Source of the DNA: Chrysaora quinquecirrha
Taxonomy: Eukaryota; Cnidaria; Scyphozoa; Semaeostomeae; Pelagiidae
Direction: 5' to 3'
Length of the DNA: 64,000 nucleotides
Assembly (NCBI GenBank): GCA_014526335.1
Contig: JACTAT010000060.1
Location: forward strand, 5,994,898-6,058,897
Part shown: in pieces, positions 36,240 to 49,200 of the stretch
How the letters are laid out: each line of letters starts with the position of its first letter
How positions within the stretch are numbered: position 1 is the stretch's first letter
The notes under the pieces: model-generated
What the model saw: the letters and a program-made list of their open reading frames with translations, nothing else
Told to the model about the DNA's origin: nothing
Database searches by the model: none
Program-made: the position numbers and the translations under genes

Positions 36240-37100
36240 TCAGCACTAGGCAAAAAGTATGAAGCGTTTTGCATGCCTTTTGCACTAAGCAAAGCTAAAA
36301 CAATTTTGTCTGCTGACGACAATTCGAATCGATATCATTGAAGATATTGACATTGGGGGTGCCACAGGGATCGTTCCTTGGATCGCTTCTTCTTCTAATA
36401 TGCACAAAATGCTCAAGCATTTTGGATGCCTTCTTTACTACACAAAGCTAAAGCAATTTTGTCAGCTGAAAACGATTCCAATCCGTAGAATTGAAGATAT
36501 TGATAATGGGGTGTCGCAGGGATCATCCCTAGGGACACTCCTGCTACTATTCAAAATTCTCACGCATTTACATGCCTTTTGTACTACACAAAGTTCAAGC
36601 AATTTTTCTGCTGATCACAACTTGAATAAATAGCATTGAAGATATTGATATCGGGGTGTCACAGGGATCTTGCCCAGGGCCACTTGCAAAATTACTGTAC
36701 CAGGCAAAAAGTCTTACGCATTTTGCATGCCTAAACAAAGCTGAAGCAATTTTGTCTGGTGAAGACAATTCGAATCCATAGCATTTAAGATATTGATATT
36801 GCGATAGGTATCCTGCTTAGGGCTACTGCTTCTTCAATAAAACAAAAATCCTCAGGAATTTTGCGTGCCTTTTGTACTAAACAAAAGCTGAAGCCACAGG
36901 GATCGTTCCTAGGACCCTTTCTTTTTCTTATATGTAAAAGCGACTTTCGCCTTTTGCACTGACAAAGATCTAAGCAACCAGCAACTATATGCGCTGAAAA
37001 GACTAAGGATCAATAGCATAACTTCACACATTTGAATTATAGATATAGGGGTGCCACAGGGATCGTGCCTAGGGTCCCTTCTTATTTAATGACTTTTTCC
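36240..37100 (+). repeat. Tandem copies (~146 bp) of a reverse-transcriptase motif
   Basis: Six diverged units carry GGGGTGCCACAGGGATCG-like sequence, at about 36358, 36507, 36653, 36797, 36893 and 37047. Translated, the first reads GVPQGSFLGSLLLLI and the second GVSQGSSLGTLLLL, the non-LTR retrotransposon RT block normally GVPQGSxLGPLLFLI. The intervening ~100 bases (CACAAAGCTAAAGCAATTTT, GATATTGATATTGGGG) also repeat. No unit retains a full RT domain. Confidence 0.75.
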
Positions 37101-37341
37101 TTCGGCAACTCAACTATGTATGCTACTTTTCTGCATCCTCTATTCAATTTGCGGAATTACGACACTTAAATTCCAAACAAATCGCGGGATTCTGGGTGGA
37201 AAGTTTTGAAGGGCACGTCCTCCGTCGTAAATAAGGCACAATACACCATGCCGAAACCATGACCTTTAATTTGCCACATCAGACACATGTTTACAACGAA
37301 AATCCTTGCTACCCTTAAACGTTTTCGGATAGGTAAGGCTT

Positions 37342-37430
37342 ATGGAAAGTGATCCCACCCCGACGGGATTCGTCTCCACAACCGGCCAATTCACCGCGAG
37401 CCGAACGCCTTGACCCCTCAGCAACACCAC
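37342..37430 (-). repeat. tRNA-derived SINE head (family 1, copy 2)
   Basis: On the minus strand: GTGGTGTTGCTGAGGGGTCA, AGGCGTTCGGCTCGCGG, GACGAATCCCGTCGGGG, GATCACTTTCCA. Same A-box region and 3' GATCACTTTCC end as the copy at 348-433, with a decayed B box. Confidence 0.6.
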
Positions 37431-37439
37431 CTTCTTCTG

Positions 37440-38515
37440 GTATAAAAGTTACGCCAACATGTTTTGCTGAATCTTTTTATAGTATTCCAAGGTTAATGCA
37501 AGCCTACCAAACAAAATATCTGACCGACAGGCGTATAAGGTTGTGTTACAAAGGAAAACATTAGAAATATTAAGCAAAACAACATGTAGGCGAAATAAAC
37601 CAGCAAAATTCTTAGGTGGGATGTATTTGTGAGTAGAAATTCGCGATTTTTGAGGTAAGTTAGCTGTGAGGTTTGAGAAAGTCGACGTATTATGGTGACA
37701 GTGCTAGCAGAAACGCAAATCGTGACGGAAAACAACTTCGGTGCTATGTTATACTAAATCGTGGTAGAGAAAACAAGATCGTTGAGGTTGCTGTTTAGAA
37801 TGACTTTTTTGAGCTTTTTGATTTCTTTTTAACCTTATCATGCTGCGAAAACAATTTTAATCTGATTCGTGAGGAAAAGATAAGAAATTGTAGTGTTAGA
37901 TGCGCTGAATTTAGGCTGGGTATAGACCCCACGCAAACTAACAGTGTCTACAGACGTTTTGCGTTGATACTGCCCGAGCGGGGTTTAATCCTTTGCTTAC
38001 AGCAGGTGTGAAAACATGTGCCTTTGTGAGAAACCAGCAAAGAAGTCATAAATGGGGGGTGATTTTGGAGCAGCAACACATATCCGAAGGTTTCATTCTT
38101 CGAGAAAGCGTAGTAGGCTCCTATTGGGACAAAAGGATTCAGGACTCCTAGGGGAACAATATAGATTCCAGCTGAGGGTGTATGAGATTCCAAGCAGTTT
38201 GCCCCTCCCCTTTAACCTTGGTCTCATCTTTCAACCAGGACCCAGCTAGACTTTACTCTCAAGACAACTAATACTTAATATCTAACAACGAATTACCCGA
38301 GGAAAAGGCAGACTGGCAACGCACAACCATGGTACATTTTCATAAAACATGACCTATAACCAGGGAAAGAATGGACAGACACCCATAAGTCGAGATGGCT
38401 CATGTGTACCAACGATCCTATAGAAGTTACCCCCACTTAATTGCAACGAAATTGCAGCCCTGGCACAAACAAATTACCTGACGAAAAGGCAAGCTTTTAA
38501 CCCACAGAATCGGCT
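37440..38515. other. No feature recognised
   Basis: Unique-looking sequence. Overlapping open frames of 65-82 codons exist on both strands at 37.9-38.25 kb, without splice or family support. Confidence 0.4.
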
Positions 38516-39055
38516 AATTAGCGCGTTAGTTAGTTAGTCAGTTAGTTCGATAGTTGGTTAGCTAATTTGTTAGTTAGTGTGTTTGTCAGTTTGTTAGTTA
38601 GATTTTAGTAAGTTAGTTAGTTGGTGAGGCAGTTCGTTTTAGTTAGTTACTCAGCAAGTTAGTTAGTTTGTTAGTAGCTAAGTTAATCAGTTAGTAAGCT
38701 TGTTAGCCAGCTAAGTTGTTAGTTGGATAGTTAGTTTGTCAGTTTGGTAGCTATAGCTTTCAAGTTAGTTAGTTATTTAATTAGCTAGTTAGTTAGTTAG
38801 TTAGTCAGTTTGTTAGTTAGTTTGTTTGTAAGTTTATCAGTTATTTTGTCAGTTTGGTAGCTGGCTCTTAAGTTAGTTAGTTATTTAATTAGTTCGTCTT
38901 ACAGTAGTTTGTCAGTTTGTTGGTTAGCTTGTAGGTGCGTTAAGTAAGCTTGTTAGTTAGTTGGTTAGCTAGTTAGTTAGCTTGCAAGTTAGTTAGCTTG
39001 TGAGTTAGTTAGATAGTTAGATAGCTAGCATGTTAGTTAGTTTGTGAGTTGGTTA
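38516..39055 (+). repeat. Degenerate (GTTA)n microsatellite
   Basis: About 540 bases of imperfect GTTA/GTTT/GTCA tetranucleotides (GTTAGTTAGTTAGTCAG and variants), with minor interruptions. Confidence 0.9.
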
Positions 39056-39514
39056 TGCGAGAAAATTAGATTAAACCCAGATGGCACATGTACAACTCGT
39101 CCTTTTGACGTTATCACACTCTTATCCTTTCGAAAACGGCTTCACAAATTTCCAGTAGCTATGCCACCACAACATTAGTGAATAAGGATTTCACACACCG
39201 GATGCAAAAGGGCGAAGATTAAAGCTTTATGGCAGGTGAAATTTGGATTTAAGATGAAAACTTTGATAAGATGAATAAAAAGCATTTCAGAACACAAATG
39301 TTTGGCTTCCTTCTTTATCAAGGAAAATGAAGTTTATTGCGTATTTGTCTCATGCCCACACTTTGCTTTCGACGCCAGATTTTAATGCAAGGTGGCTGTG
39401 TTTCTAGTTTGAATAAAACGAAACTTCGTCAATGCATTCAAACCGAGGAAACTTCATTCTGAGAGGAGTAGAATTTTTCCTTAACTGCCAACAATATGCG
39501 TCCCTTACTGTATA

Positions 39515-39853
39515 CACTCTTTTTTTTAACAACCAGGAAATTTAATCGAGGCTGGCTGTTCTTAAATTTTTGCCGTTTTAGAGCCTGAAATGTTCTTAAT
39601 CTGTTCTTAACTCGCTGGTTAGTTAGACATCTATACTTTTCAATGATTGCCTTGAGTGGTACTAGGTTTGTGTGAAAATGCAGCATTCTCGTCTATTTCT
39701 TTCTTTGCTTTCATTCATTCTGACTTTCATATTCAGCTGATATACTTAGGGCTTATGAAAAGGCAAGCCTCAGCTTGTTCTTATTTTGTTCTTAAAATCT
39801 GGGCAAAATCCAGTCTCGTGTTCTTATAAAATTTTTCTTATAAAAAAAGAGTG
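39515..39853. mobile_element. TA-flanked MITE with CACTCTTTTTTT ends
   Basis: Begins CACTCTTTTTTTTAACAA and ends TTATAAAAAAAGAGTG, with TA on each side. TA duplication suggests a Tc1/mariner-type element (inference). A second element with CACTTTTTTTTT ends lies at 60000-60387. No transposase. Confidence 0.65.
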
Positions 39854-39855
39854 TA

Positions 39856-41235
39856 GTTGAGTCCCAGTAACTAATCCAATACATAACGAGCTTTAGTATA
39901 CGGAACTAAATTTCTGGACCCTTAAATAACGACCGATGCGATCCAAATTCTCTCAGTTTAGCGAGCTCCCAGCATAGTTAACGAATATTTTTCCAATTCT
40001 GTTCAGAGTTCGTCATAGATCCCAGCCGTTCTCGTTAACTTGAAAGCACCGCGCGATCACTTTCAAGGAACTGAAAGCGCCGATTGTCTGGGTTAACGGA
40101 CAGCATTTGACTTTGCTTAAAGGCAATTTAGACAAAGCGAGGAATTGAGCCCGCAACCTATAAATAACGATTCACTAGCTAACAGCCTGGCTTTTCTATA
40201 CTGAAGGCCTAATATAATAGATTCATTTCACGTGTATCGTACAGTTATCCGTGTTGAGGTGAATTGACGGACAGTTTGCGCGAGCTCTTACTTGAGCCCT
40301 TCATTGCTGCTGTACATAGAGTAACTTGGTTGCTTCTGTTCTTTGAGCTTCCGAGAAAAAAGACCGTCGGGCATCAGGTTAAACGGACGTTATATATGAG
40401 AATTGAAGATCTCTGATTTGCTATTTTGATGTCGTGATCTTGCATACCATATCCCATTATCCCTTGCATGGAGCCATGTGGCATTTGGTTGCAACAGATC
40501 GATGATCGATCAGTCTTCAACTTCACCAAAAAATATCAGAGGACATAGCGAATAAAGGACATTACCCTTACCCACCCACCCAAAACCCTCTTTCTTCGCC
40601 TCTGGTTTCCGTTGGCTTTTCTTCGGCTTTTCTTACTTTGTAGCATTTATCCGTTGGAGAATTAGATAAATCATAATCACCCGACAACGCGATACGATTT
40701 CCCCTGGTCAATCACTTGCCGTAAAAAGATTCCTCGAGAAGGCGAAACCGAGTAATGCATCCGAATGCCCAACTTTACCTGCTTAAGGGCTTGAATATAA
40801 TACGGTCTCGCAGGATGTCTCGCTAGCAAGAAGAGGGACAACATATCTAGCTGTAAACAACTATAACTCTGTTATATCAAAACAAACTACACACGTATGG
40901 TTAAATGTTAGTGTACAAATAAAGTCGATATTACAATTTAGGATAACGAAATAATTTGTAATAAAAATTTTACAAAGTCAAAGACATCTCATTTATTATT
41001 TAATTTGTCAAGGCATAAGATTGGAGAGACCAAAGGAATGTACTTGTCGGATAACGAAAAATTTTCCCAAATAAAATCATTTGGAAGATAACTAAATGTT
41101 TCATGAAGGAGGAATATTCAGTGGACGTTCCTTGGAAACCTCGAAATCTAAAGCGCAACGACTTTGCAGCTTTGGATAGGGAAAAGCCATGCCTCTATAA
41201 ATTATTCCGCTCCGTAGACTTTACTAAAAAGAAAC
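39856..41235. other. No feature recognised
   Basis: Intergenic sequence of ordinary complexity with no long open frame, repeat or RNA gene that I can support. Confidence 0.4.
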
Positions 41236-41649
41236 CAACCTCGTCCCCATGGTGAATAGGCCTCTACGTGAAACTCCGCTGTCCATATTCGACCGTGGTA
41301 CCGGCCTTGTCTATTCGCAATTTGATTGGCTGTTCAAACAATAGAAATTTTAAGTGACGTCACAGTTTCTTTAAAATTTCACACCAAAATAGGCCGAAAA
41401 CTATGCAAAAAACATCTATAAAAACCAAAATGATGCTACATGAGATACTGTATCCTGCCTGACAGTTATCGATGAAATTCTTTGCATTTCCTTTGTAAGA
41501 ACATCTGCCTTCGGAATCTACATCTTGTTTTGATGCCTAGGCTAAAATTGCCAGTATTTTAGCAGATTTTGTGGCCGGTACCAGGTCTAAGATGGATTTG
41601 ACGGTTGAGATTTGGAGGATATTCGATTTGGGGCCTGGGGACGAGGTTG
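41236..41649. mobile_element. MITE with CAACCTCGTCCCC ends
   Basis: Starts CAACCTCGTCCCCATGG and ends CCTGGGGACGAGGTTG; the outer 14 bases are inverse complements. Related ends (CAACCTCGTTCCCAG) bound 61431-62233. Target duplication not clear; no coding capacity. Confidence 0.6.
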
Positions 41650-42082
41650 AAAAGAGACCAGACTAAATCTGAAAGGAGGTCAAGCTTAACAACTTTTCCC
41701 AACAACAGCAATGATAGTCGTTAAACTATGCTTTCAAAGAAAAGTGTTATGGAACTTTCCCTACACCAGTCCCATTGAAGATGATCTTTTAAGAAAAAGA
41801 TTTGAAAGTAGCCCCCTCTCTATTACACCCCACCCTCCTCCACAGGTCTACGGAGTGTTCTTTTGTAACAAGCGTTTTTAAGGACACTTAACATCAGCAA
41901 GCTTAAAAAATTTGTAAAAATATTATTGTTTCATATAAAAGTTAAAATATATATTTGTTTCCCTGAAAAATTTCCAAACAGCAATTTATTCTGTTATAAG
42001 CAAGTGTACCAGCATTGCGTTATAATCTGAAACTATCATTGAATTTGAACTCACAGTTAACGTCTACAGTCTAGATATCTAA

Positions 42083-43163
42083 GGCAGTGGTGAAAAGATC
42101 AAACATTGCTTGTCCAGCAAAAATTTGGCCGTTTGGCCAAGTCACAAACATTGAGCGTGAAACATGACAAGTGTGACAAGCAGCAAACGTTTGAAAACGT
42201 TGTGCAACATTGTCAAGCAATGCTTTTGTGGTCTGTCAAAATGGTGAAATATTGCTTGGAAAGAAAACCTCGAATGTTTGACAAACAATGTTTGAATGGA
42301 AAGGAAACCACGAATGTTTGAAAAACAATTCTGAATGGAAAGGAAACCTCGAATGTTTGACAAACAATGTTTGAATGGAAAGGAAACCTCGAATGTTTGA
42401 CAAACAATGCTTGAATGGAAAGGAAACCTCGAATGTTTGACAAACAATGTTTGAATGGAAAGGAAACCTCGAATGTTTGACAAACAAAGTTTGAATGGAA
42501 AGGAAACCTCGAATGTTTGACAAACAAAGTTTGAATGGAAAGGAAACCTCGAATGTTTGACAAACAATGTTTGAATGGAAAGGAAACCTCGAATGTTTGA
42601 CAAACAATGTTTGAATGGAAAGGAAACCTCGAATGTTTGACAAACAATGTTTGAATGGAAAGGAAACCTCGAATGTTTGACAAACAATGTTTGAATGGAA
42701 AGGAAACCTCGAATGTTTGAATGGTAAAGTAACCTCGAATGTTTGACAAACAATGTTTGAATGGAAGGGAAACCTCGAATGTTTGACAAACAATGTTTGA
42801 ATGGAAAGGAAACCCCGAATGTTTGACAAACAATGTTTGAATGGAAAGGAAACCTCGAATGTTTGACAAACAAAGTTTGAATGGAAAGGAAACCTCGAAT
42901 GTTTGACAAACAATGTTTGAATGGAAAGGAAACCTCGAATGTTTGACAAACAATGTTTGAATGGAAAGGAAACCTCGAATGTTTGACAAACAATGTTTGA
43001 ATGGAAAGGAAACCTCGAATGTTTGAATGGTAAAGTAACCTCGAATGTTTGACAAACAATGTTTGAATGGAAGGGAAACCTCGAATGTTTGACAAACAAT
43101 GTTTGAATGGAAAGGAAACCCCGAATGTTTGACAAACAATGTTTGAATGTTTGGCCAAAGCCA
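42083..43163. mobile_element. MITE A3, expanded by an internal 40-bp minisatellite
   Basis: The left end (GGCAGTGGTGAAAAGATCAA then ACATTG) and right end (AATGTTTGGCCAAAGCC) resemble the inverted termini of the two A-family MITEs at 7.0-7.7 kb, with TAA next to both ends. Unlike those 285-bp copies this one is ~1.08 kb because its right part is a tandem array of its own subterminal AATGTTTGACAAACAATG motif. Confidence 0.6.
42262..43150 (+). repeat. 40-bp minisatellite with a 306-bp higher-order period
   Basis: Unit GGAAACCTCGAATGTTTGAC + AAACAATGTTTGAATGGAAA, ~22 copies, near identical. A shortened unit (ATGGTAAAGTAACC) at 42721 recurs at 43027, 306 bases later (seven 40-mers plus one 26-mer), followed both times by the same AAGGG and CCCCG variants. 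The unit is not a multiple of three, so all three minus-strand frames stay open for ~300-340 codons; these are not proteins. Confidence 0.95.
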
Positions 43164-43481
43164 TAAGCTAGTTACATTTATGACATTTCGTTTGCCACTA
43201 CTCCTACATTTTGGCCGTGTTTTATGCACGGCTTGATGACATTTAGAGAAATGCCTTACAAAACAGAATAATCGCTCTGATAGGCCATGATCTGAAAACT
43301 TGAATTTAGCACAAGAACATATCTGTCTTCCTGCACGCTGTCACATCAAGTGTGAATCTAGCTTTGTGGAAAATGAAAACTCCTTTCAGGAGGCAAATAA
43401 TTTTGACAGAGCGAGACTTCGTTAGCAAATGTCAACTGTAAATACTTGTTTCCCTTTTGTAACTGCATAAGATTAATTACG

Positions 43482-44283
43482 TTAGTTTATATTCATCTGA
43501 CTGTCTTTACGACAACGTACAACTAAAGGTCCTTTGAATAAATTCTCCACTTCCTCCAGCTTTTTCCCTCTTGTCTCCGGCAGAAGTAAAAACAAAAACA
43601 GCCAACCTGCTCCAGCAATAGCAGCGTACAAAAAGAATGCACCTTGCTCTGTTATCCAACTGACCAGATGCAAAAAGGTTATGGAAATGAGTAGATTAAA
43701 AAGCCAATTTGTAGCAGCCGAGCAGGAATTCCCAACACTTCTTGCCCAAAGTGGGTATATCTCTGAGTTGATAGCCCAGGGCATAGGGCCCATTCCCGGT
43801 GCAAACATTGCCAAGTAAAAAATCATCGCAAAGACAGCAAGCCATGCATATGACGTAGGACAGACATCGGTGGTCCAATGTGCATTTTGACACGTTTCTG
43901 GGATGACACTTGACGATGCATAAGAAATACAAGATCCGTTGTAATACTGCTTTGAGCTCGTCACACCATAGCAAAATCCACACTGCGCATTTCTCAAGCA
44001 TCTATAGCAGTTACTCAATGAACTGCAAGTGTCATTCGAATACTGCAAGACAGCACGTGGCGATTTCGTCTCAATTAGAATAAAAGTGCTAGCAAGTAAG
44101 CACAAAGCAAGTATAACACCAAATAAACTAATTAATGTAAGCTTCAAACGACCGGCCCTTTCAACCAGTATAATAGCAACCAGTGTGAAAATAAAGTTAC
44201 CAGCAGCCACTACAGCAGCCAACCAAATCGCAGTCTCCTCGTCTTTTACACCAGCCAAAGATATGATAGTTGCACTGTAATAC
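43482..44283 (-). CDS. SLC2A13: SLC2A13 coding exon 6 (terminal)
   Basis: 802 bases from acceptor TGACCACAG to TAA. Encodes TM7 end to the C-terminus: [17 protein letters not shown], the cysteine-rich exofacial loop with NGS and NDT glycosylation sites, [33 protein letters not shown], and [18 protein letters not shown], ending in a short basic tail. Confidence 0.94.
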
Positions 44284-46255
44284 CTGTGGTCATAAAAACA
44301 CTGCCATTTCAGTACCACGCTACCTTGCTTCATGCTTCTATACAGTAGGTTCTTAAAATATGGTCTTAAGCAATGGCAAGTAAAAAGGCATGGTTCAAGG
44401 TATAGTAGCTTAATCAGGTCCTGCTTATCATTGTTTTGTCAAATAGAAGTTAATTTGAACCAACATGATGGATTTTAAACTTCATTAAGGGCCTCTTTGA
44501 ATATCAGGCCGAAATTGTTCTCATTGGGTGGAGAATATATAATTTCAGGCTTTAGGTTCTCAATAAATGATAAATGAAAGTTCTTCTGTGCGGGTATTTA
44601 CTGTAGATGTACATGTTTTGGGTTTTGACATTTAAATTTCAAGATTCATGACTATATCTAATTGCACTAAAGTGTACCTATATGTACAGTATTTGGACAT
44701 ATGATCCATTAAGTCAGGATCTAACTGCTGCGGTATTAGTCACATTAGTCGCAATCTAAATCACATTAACACTACATCCCGTTCAGACATTAAGACTACA
44801 TCTATAAGTATATGTACCCTATATTTCACATATATTTGCCACCTAATCTATAACTAACCGAACACTTTAACTAAATCGCTAAAAACAACTACTTGCAAAC
44901 TCTGCAAGGCTGCAATGCATACGCGTATATGTCCGTCCATATCCACATCAACCTAAAGTCGCAATTACCATTCAGCAACTGACAGTGACAATGAATGTAT
45001 TTAGATATGCGAATTTCGCAAATTGTGTTGGCCCGACGCGATTCATGAATGTGTTTTGCTTGCTTTATATAAACAGATTCCTGTAAGCAGTAAGCACCGA
45101 ATTAAGTAGGAAAAACTTATTACTTAGATTAAAAGCTCACTTCTTTCAAACCCCTGTTCGAATAAACGCCCACTCAAAAATTGGAAGTATCTAATAAACG
45201 CCTTCCTCTATAAACATCGAACACATTCGAGTTTAAAGAGCTTGGTATAACAAGCGCTCCAGGCGTTTAATCTAAATAATACTGCACATGGAAAGTAACT
45301 TTATTCAACGAAACTAAATGACACTTACATGACTGTGTTGATACCACATAACTGTTGAATTGCTTGCAAGCCACAACCAACGATCAGGGCTCTTCTCGTA
45401 TAAGATGTTTTCAGTACTCTCCATAGTACACCAATACCATCACTTGTGGCTATATCATGGCAAAACAAGAAAGATGTACAATCAGAATTATAACTCCATA
45501 CTCTTCTTAATACTTGATTTTCACATACAGTAACTATAATGAATGGAGCCTTAAAACATCACCAAGGGTGCTAAGGAAGCCTTTTCTATGACATCTTGTG
45601 GAGGGGGGCTTTGGTGGGTATCAAAACCCGAAAACCCGGAAGAAAATTGGGACAAACCCAAATACCCGGATGACCTTTGTTTCAACAACCGTTTTAAGAA
45701 TTTTACACATTGATATTCTTTGCGAGGTTTAAAACCCGAAAACCCGCAAGTTTTTTTCGATTTTTACCACAATAGCCGAAACCTGAGCTAGAAAAATGGC
45801 AAAACCCGTTGCCCGTTAAATTTACTTGACACGAAAACCCGCACGTTTTTTTGGAAAAACACGAATACCCGAGGTCGAAATCGGCCAAGCACGCGACCCG
45901 TGAAATCCCAAAGCCCCCCTCCTTGTGGTTAGTTTCAGCATGATCAGAGGCGTCTTTTTAATAAGCAGTAATTTTTGACAAAGATAACAGTTAATGTAGA
46001 GAGCGAGGAACAACATTGGCGTGAAAAGGCTACACGCTTGTTTACTGCTTTGTCTGTTTGCTTTTCACTCGGTTCGATGACCTAAATTTCATATTCATGG
46101 ATTCACTACTCAATATACTACACCGCATACACCCTCTTTGTCCTAAATTCTCTCTAGCGATGGTTGGTTTGGAGAGCCTCGTAGACAGGGAGGTGAAGGT
46201 AAAGACGAAAAGGTGTTTTAGCGCCAATCACTAGGATCTCAGAAGAAGGTTTAAT

Positions 46256-46287
<32 letters not shown>

Positions 46288-49200
46288 TAATTTATTTTAC
46301 GTAGGCTATTTACACAGATATAGCTAAATTACAGCTAATTTAGGCCTACAACCTTAATGAAAATTTTTTAATAAATCTAAAAAAGACTACATTTACAATT
46401 ATACTCTATCTGCAGGATAAAAACAAAACAAGACAATCGGACCTTCCCAATGAGGTCGGAAGCGACGCACACCACACAGAAAGGGATGGCGTGGACGCCG
46501 CGCGAAGGAACCCCCAAGCTCTTCCTCTAACTACGGGTAATGATCTCGACCCTGGCTGTGGCGCTACCGTAGCTTTGGCTCGAACTCCGACCTCGCTAAG
46601 CTTCTGGCACCACAAGCTAGCTGCAATTTGAGCGATTGATACGATTAAGGGAGATCCTGTGGCAATATTGGCCACAAGTTGGAGATCTGTCCTTGTTCAT
46701 TTGTTATTCGTATTGTTGCTTGTATTCTATTAAAATTAGTTATTCAGTAAAGGGGCTCAACCTTAAGTTTTAGAAAACACTGCTGTTTAAAAGAAATAAG
46801 TGTTCTAGCGTTGATATAGCTCATGCATTCGGTGCAATTTAGCTTCCAAATTCATTACATATTGTAGCCCATGGCAGGGTTTTGCGCTTATTGATGCGTC
46901 CGCATTGAAAATATAATATTTTCATGATGGTATCAGGATAGTGGGACTAAGGAGCTCGACTATGCAAACACAAAACCGATACTAGGCCCAAACACCAGCG
47001 TGCACAAAACCATTATTCTGGAAACTTTGCTTCTAAGAAACCAAGTAAGCGAAATTGTTTCTGAATATCGACCACCTGCACTAGATCGCACACATGAAAA
47101 ATACTCCAATCACAAGCTAGGGATTATAATTACAGGAAAAAATATAGACTATGTACAGGAGACACAGTGCGTTATTCCGGGTAGAGAATAAGGTTACTAA
47201 CAGTTAATTACAAACACAGTAACTCTGTCCTTTTTCAGTCATAAGCAAGCAGTTCACAACATCGCATAGCCGGTAAGAAAATAGAACTTTAGCCAGTCAA
47301 GTAAATAGAAATTACATTTGCACAGCTAGCTGATTTTAGATACGGATATGCAAAACAGCGAAAACGTAAAATTCGCAAGCAAAATTCAAATCATGAGGAT
47401 ATGAAGATGAAAAGCACTTTAACCGGAAAAGGATATAGGCCTAGTCAATTGAAATTAGATTAGAAATTGCAGTCTTATTGCAGAAATTAGATTAAAAATA
47501 AACAACTCTCCCAATGAGATAGAAATCAAACTACAGAAACTTGAACAACTCTAAAGCCAGCCTTAGGTGCCAACTAAGTTAAGTTGCCAGAGCGTTATTG
47601 TCGACAGGTCAGTTGCGATAAAACAGTCCCAAAAAATCGCAGATTAGCAGACGGCAACTTGTTTTGACTTTGCGGAGTGTCGACTAATCCTGGCTTAATG
47701 CCCTCATTTGAAAAGTTTTCAGAATTTTCCACATGGAGTGAAAATCGTCCCAGAAACCCAAGTTACATTAGCAAAAAATGCCAAAATCTATGGGCAGCAT
47801 ACATCCGCAGGCCAGGCAAAAATCCGTAGGCCTTAGGGCATGGTCAAACAATCAAACATTGTTGGGTCAACATTTGAGATTCGCTTTACGAGCTATGTCT
47901 GGTACGTCGGTGCCAGGTCTGGTGGCTGGCCACGTTGCGAAATACTACGTGACACCTAGCATAATCAATGTTAAAACATTTTCGTAATGTGACAAACAAG
48001 AAAAGCGGTTAAACGTTTCGTTGATAAACAAATTTAAGATGGTCTGGGCCTAACATCTATAACATGTTCACAAATCAGGAGAAAAGAAAAAAGAAAATTT
48101 GATAAACTTACATGCTGATGAGTCAATTGACCATGATGTAACGATTCCATCTAATTCTTGGGCGATGTCCTTATCAGCTCTTAACTTCGAGAGCATCTTT
48201 TTAGCTTCATCTATCTTTCCTGGTTTCAGAATTGAAAATAATACTATAAAAATTACAACTTCAAAACCAAAAAGAATAGGAAGTTTGAACTGAAATGACA
48301 TTGTATATTATTGGTGAGGGTGAAATGGTGTATTTAGCGCCACTTGTTAGATCTCGTAAGCAGGTAAACTAATGAGATCACGACCCTGTGTGTCTGTGAC
48401 GCTAGTACAATGGTTCGGGCTCAAGCCTTGATTTCACTAGATACTGTGTACTGTGAAGATTGTGAAGAATCTTGGACTAATCAAGCTAACTTGACGTTTC
48501 AGGAGCTTTGTTGGGTCGGGTTCTGAGCCCCAGATACGGCGGCGTCACAGCCAGGGTCGAGGTCTCGTTTAGTTCATCGACTTCTGAGGTCCTAGGGACT
48601 GGCGCTAAATGCACCATTTCACATTTACCTAAGCTTCTAACACAACAGAAGCTACTAGATTAGAGAAAAACGTCACATGACTCTTCATAATCTTTCATAA
48701 ATCGAATTTGCTCTTAGGCACCTAATCGAGGGGGTCAAAAATAAGTGTTGCGAATGGAGATTAACTGATGAGGTTAACTTTCCCGACTCTTTTCACCGTT
48801 TACTAGGCAGGAATTTAATAGCAAATATTAGCTGTCCAAGCAAAGCATCGGAAATTTTCAAGGTTTTGGAAATTTTCATATCGATGAGATTACACCTGGC
48901 AAATTGCATTATAATACTCGTACTAAACTATCTTGTTACTTTAAGTCGTACCATAATTAACGTTACGCTGGAAATGCCTACGGTGTGGGGTGGCAGGATC
49001 CTACAGGTACGTTGTTAAAACATTTGTGAGCAATATGTAACTGGAAAAACCATGTCTAAGGTCCAAATTCATGGGGTTTAGCAAAGAAACGATGCCTGAA
49101 GAACATATAACCAGACGTTTGATCGCTCCTCTTAACCACATGTGATACCCAAGATCTCAATAAATGGACAGCCAGCATTAAAACAAACCAACAGATCAAA

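Larger units (their letters stand above)
45930..48111 (-). other. SLC2A13 intron, repeat-bearing
   Basis: Outside the SINE and MITE listed separately I see no exon or RNA gene here. Small open frames, such as at 47.00-47.19 kb, lack splice sites and family resemblance. Confidence 0.5.

Noticed and set aside
37948..38249. Overlapping opposite frames of 65 and 81 codons
   Set aside because: No homology, signal peptide or splice support on either strand.
42262..43150. CRISPR-like direct repeats
   Set aside because: The 40-bp units are contiguous, with no unique spacers, and the host is an animal.
42142..43229. Three overlapping minus-strand open frames of 299-340 codons
   Set aside because: The 40-bp repeat has no stop on that strand and is not a multiple of three, so all frames are open and encode the same periodic text. 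No gene-like composition or start context.
43534..44280. Plus-strand frames opposite SLC2A13
   Set aside because: Shadow frames of the terminal SLC2A13 exon; the minus-strand product has full family motifs and splice sites.
46406..46675. 89-codon minus-strand frame
   Set aside because: Its C-proximal half is the translated body of SINE family 2 (QPGSRS-like text also appears in the copy at 63.2 kb).
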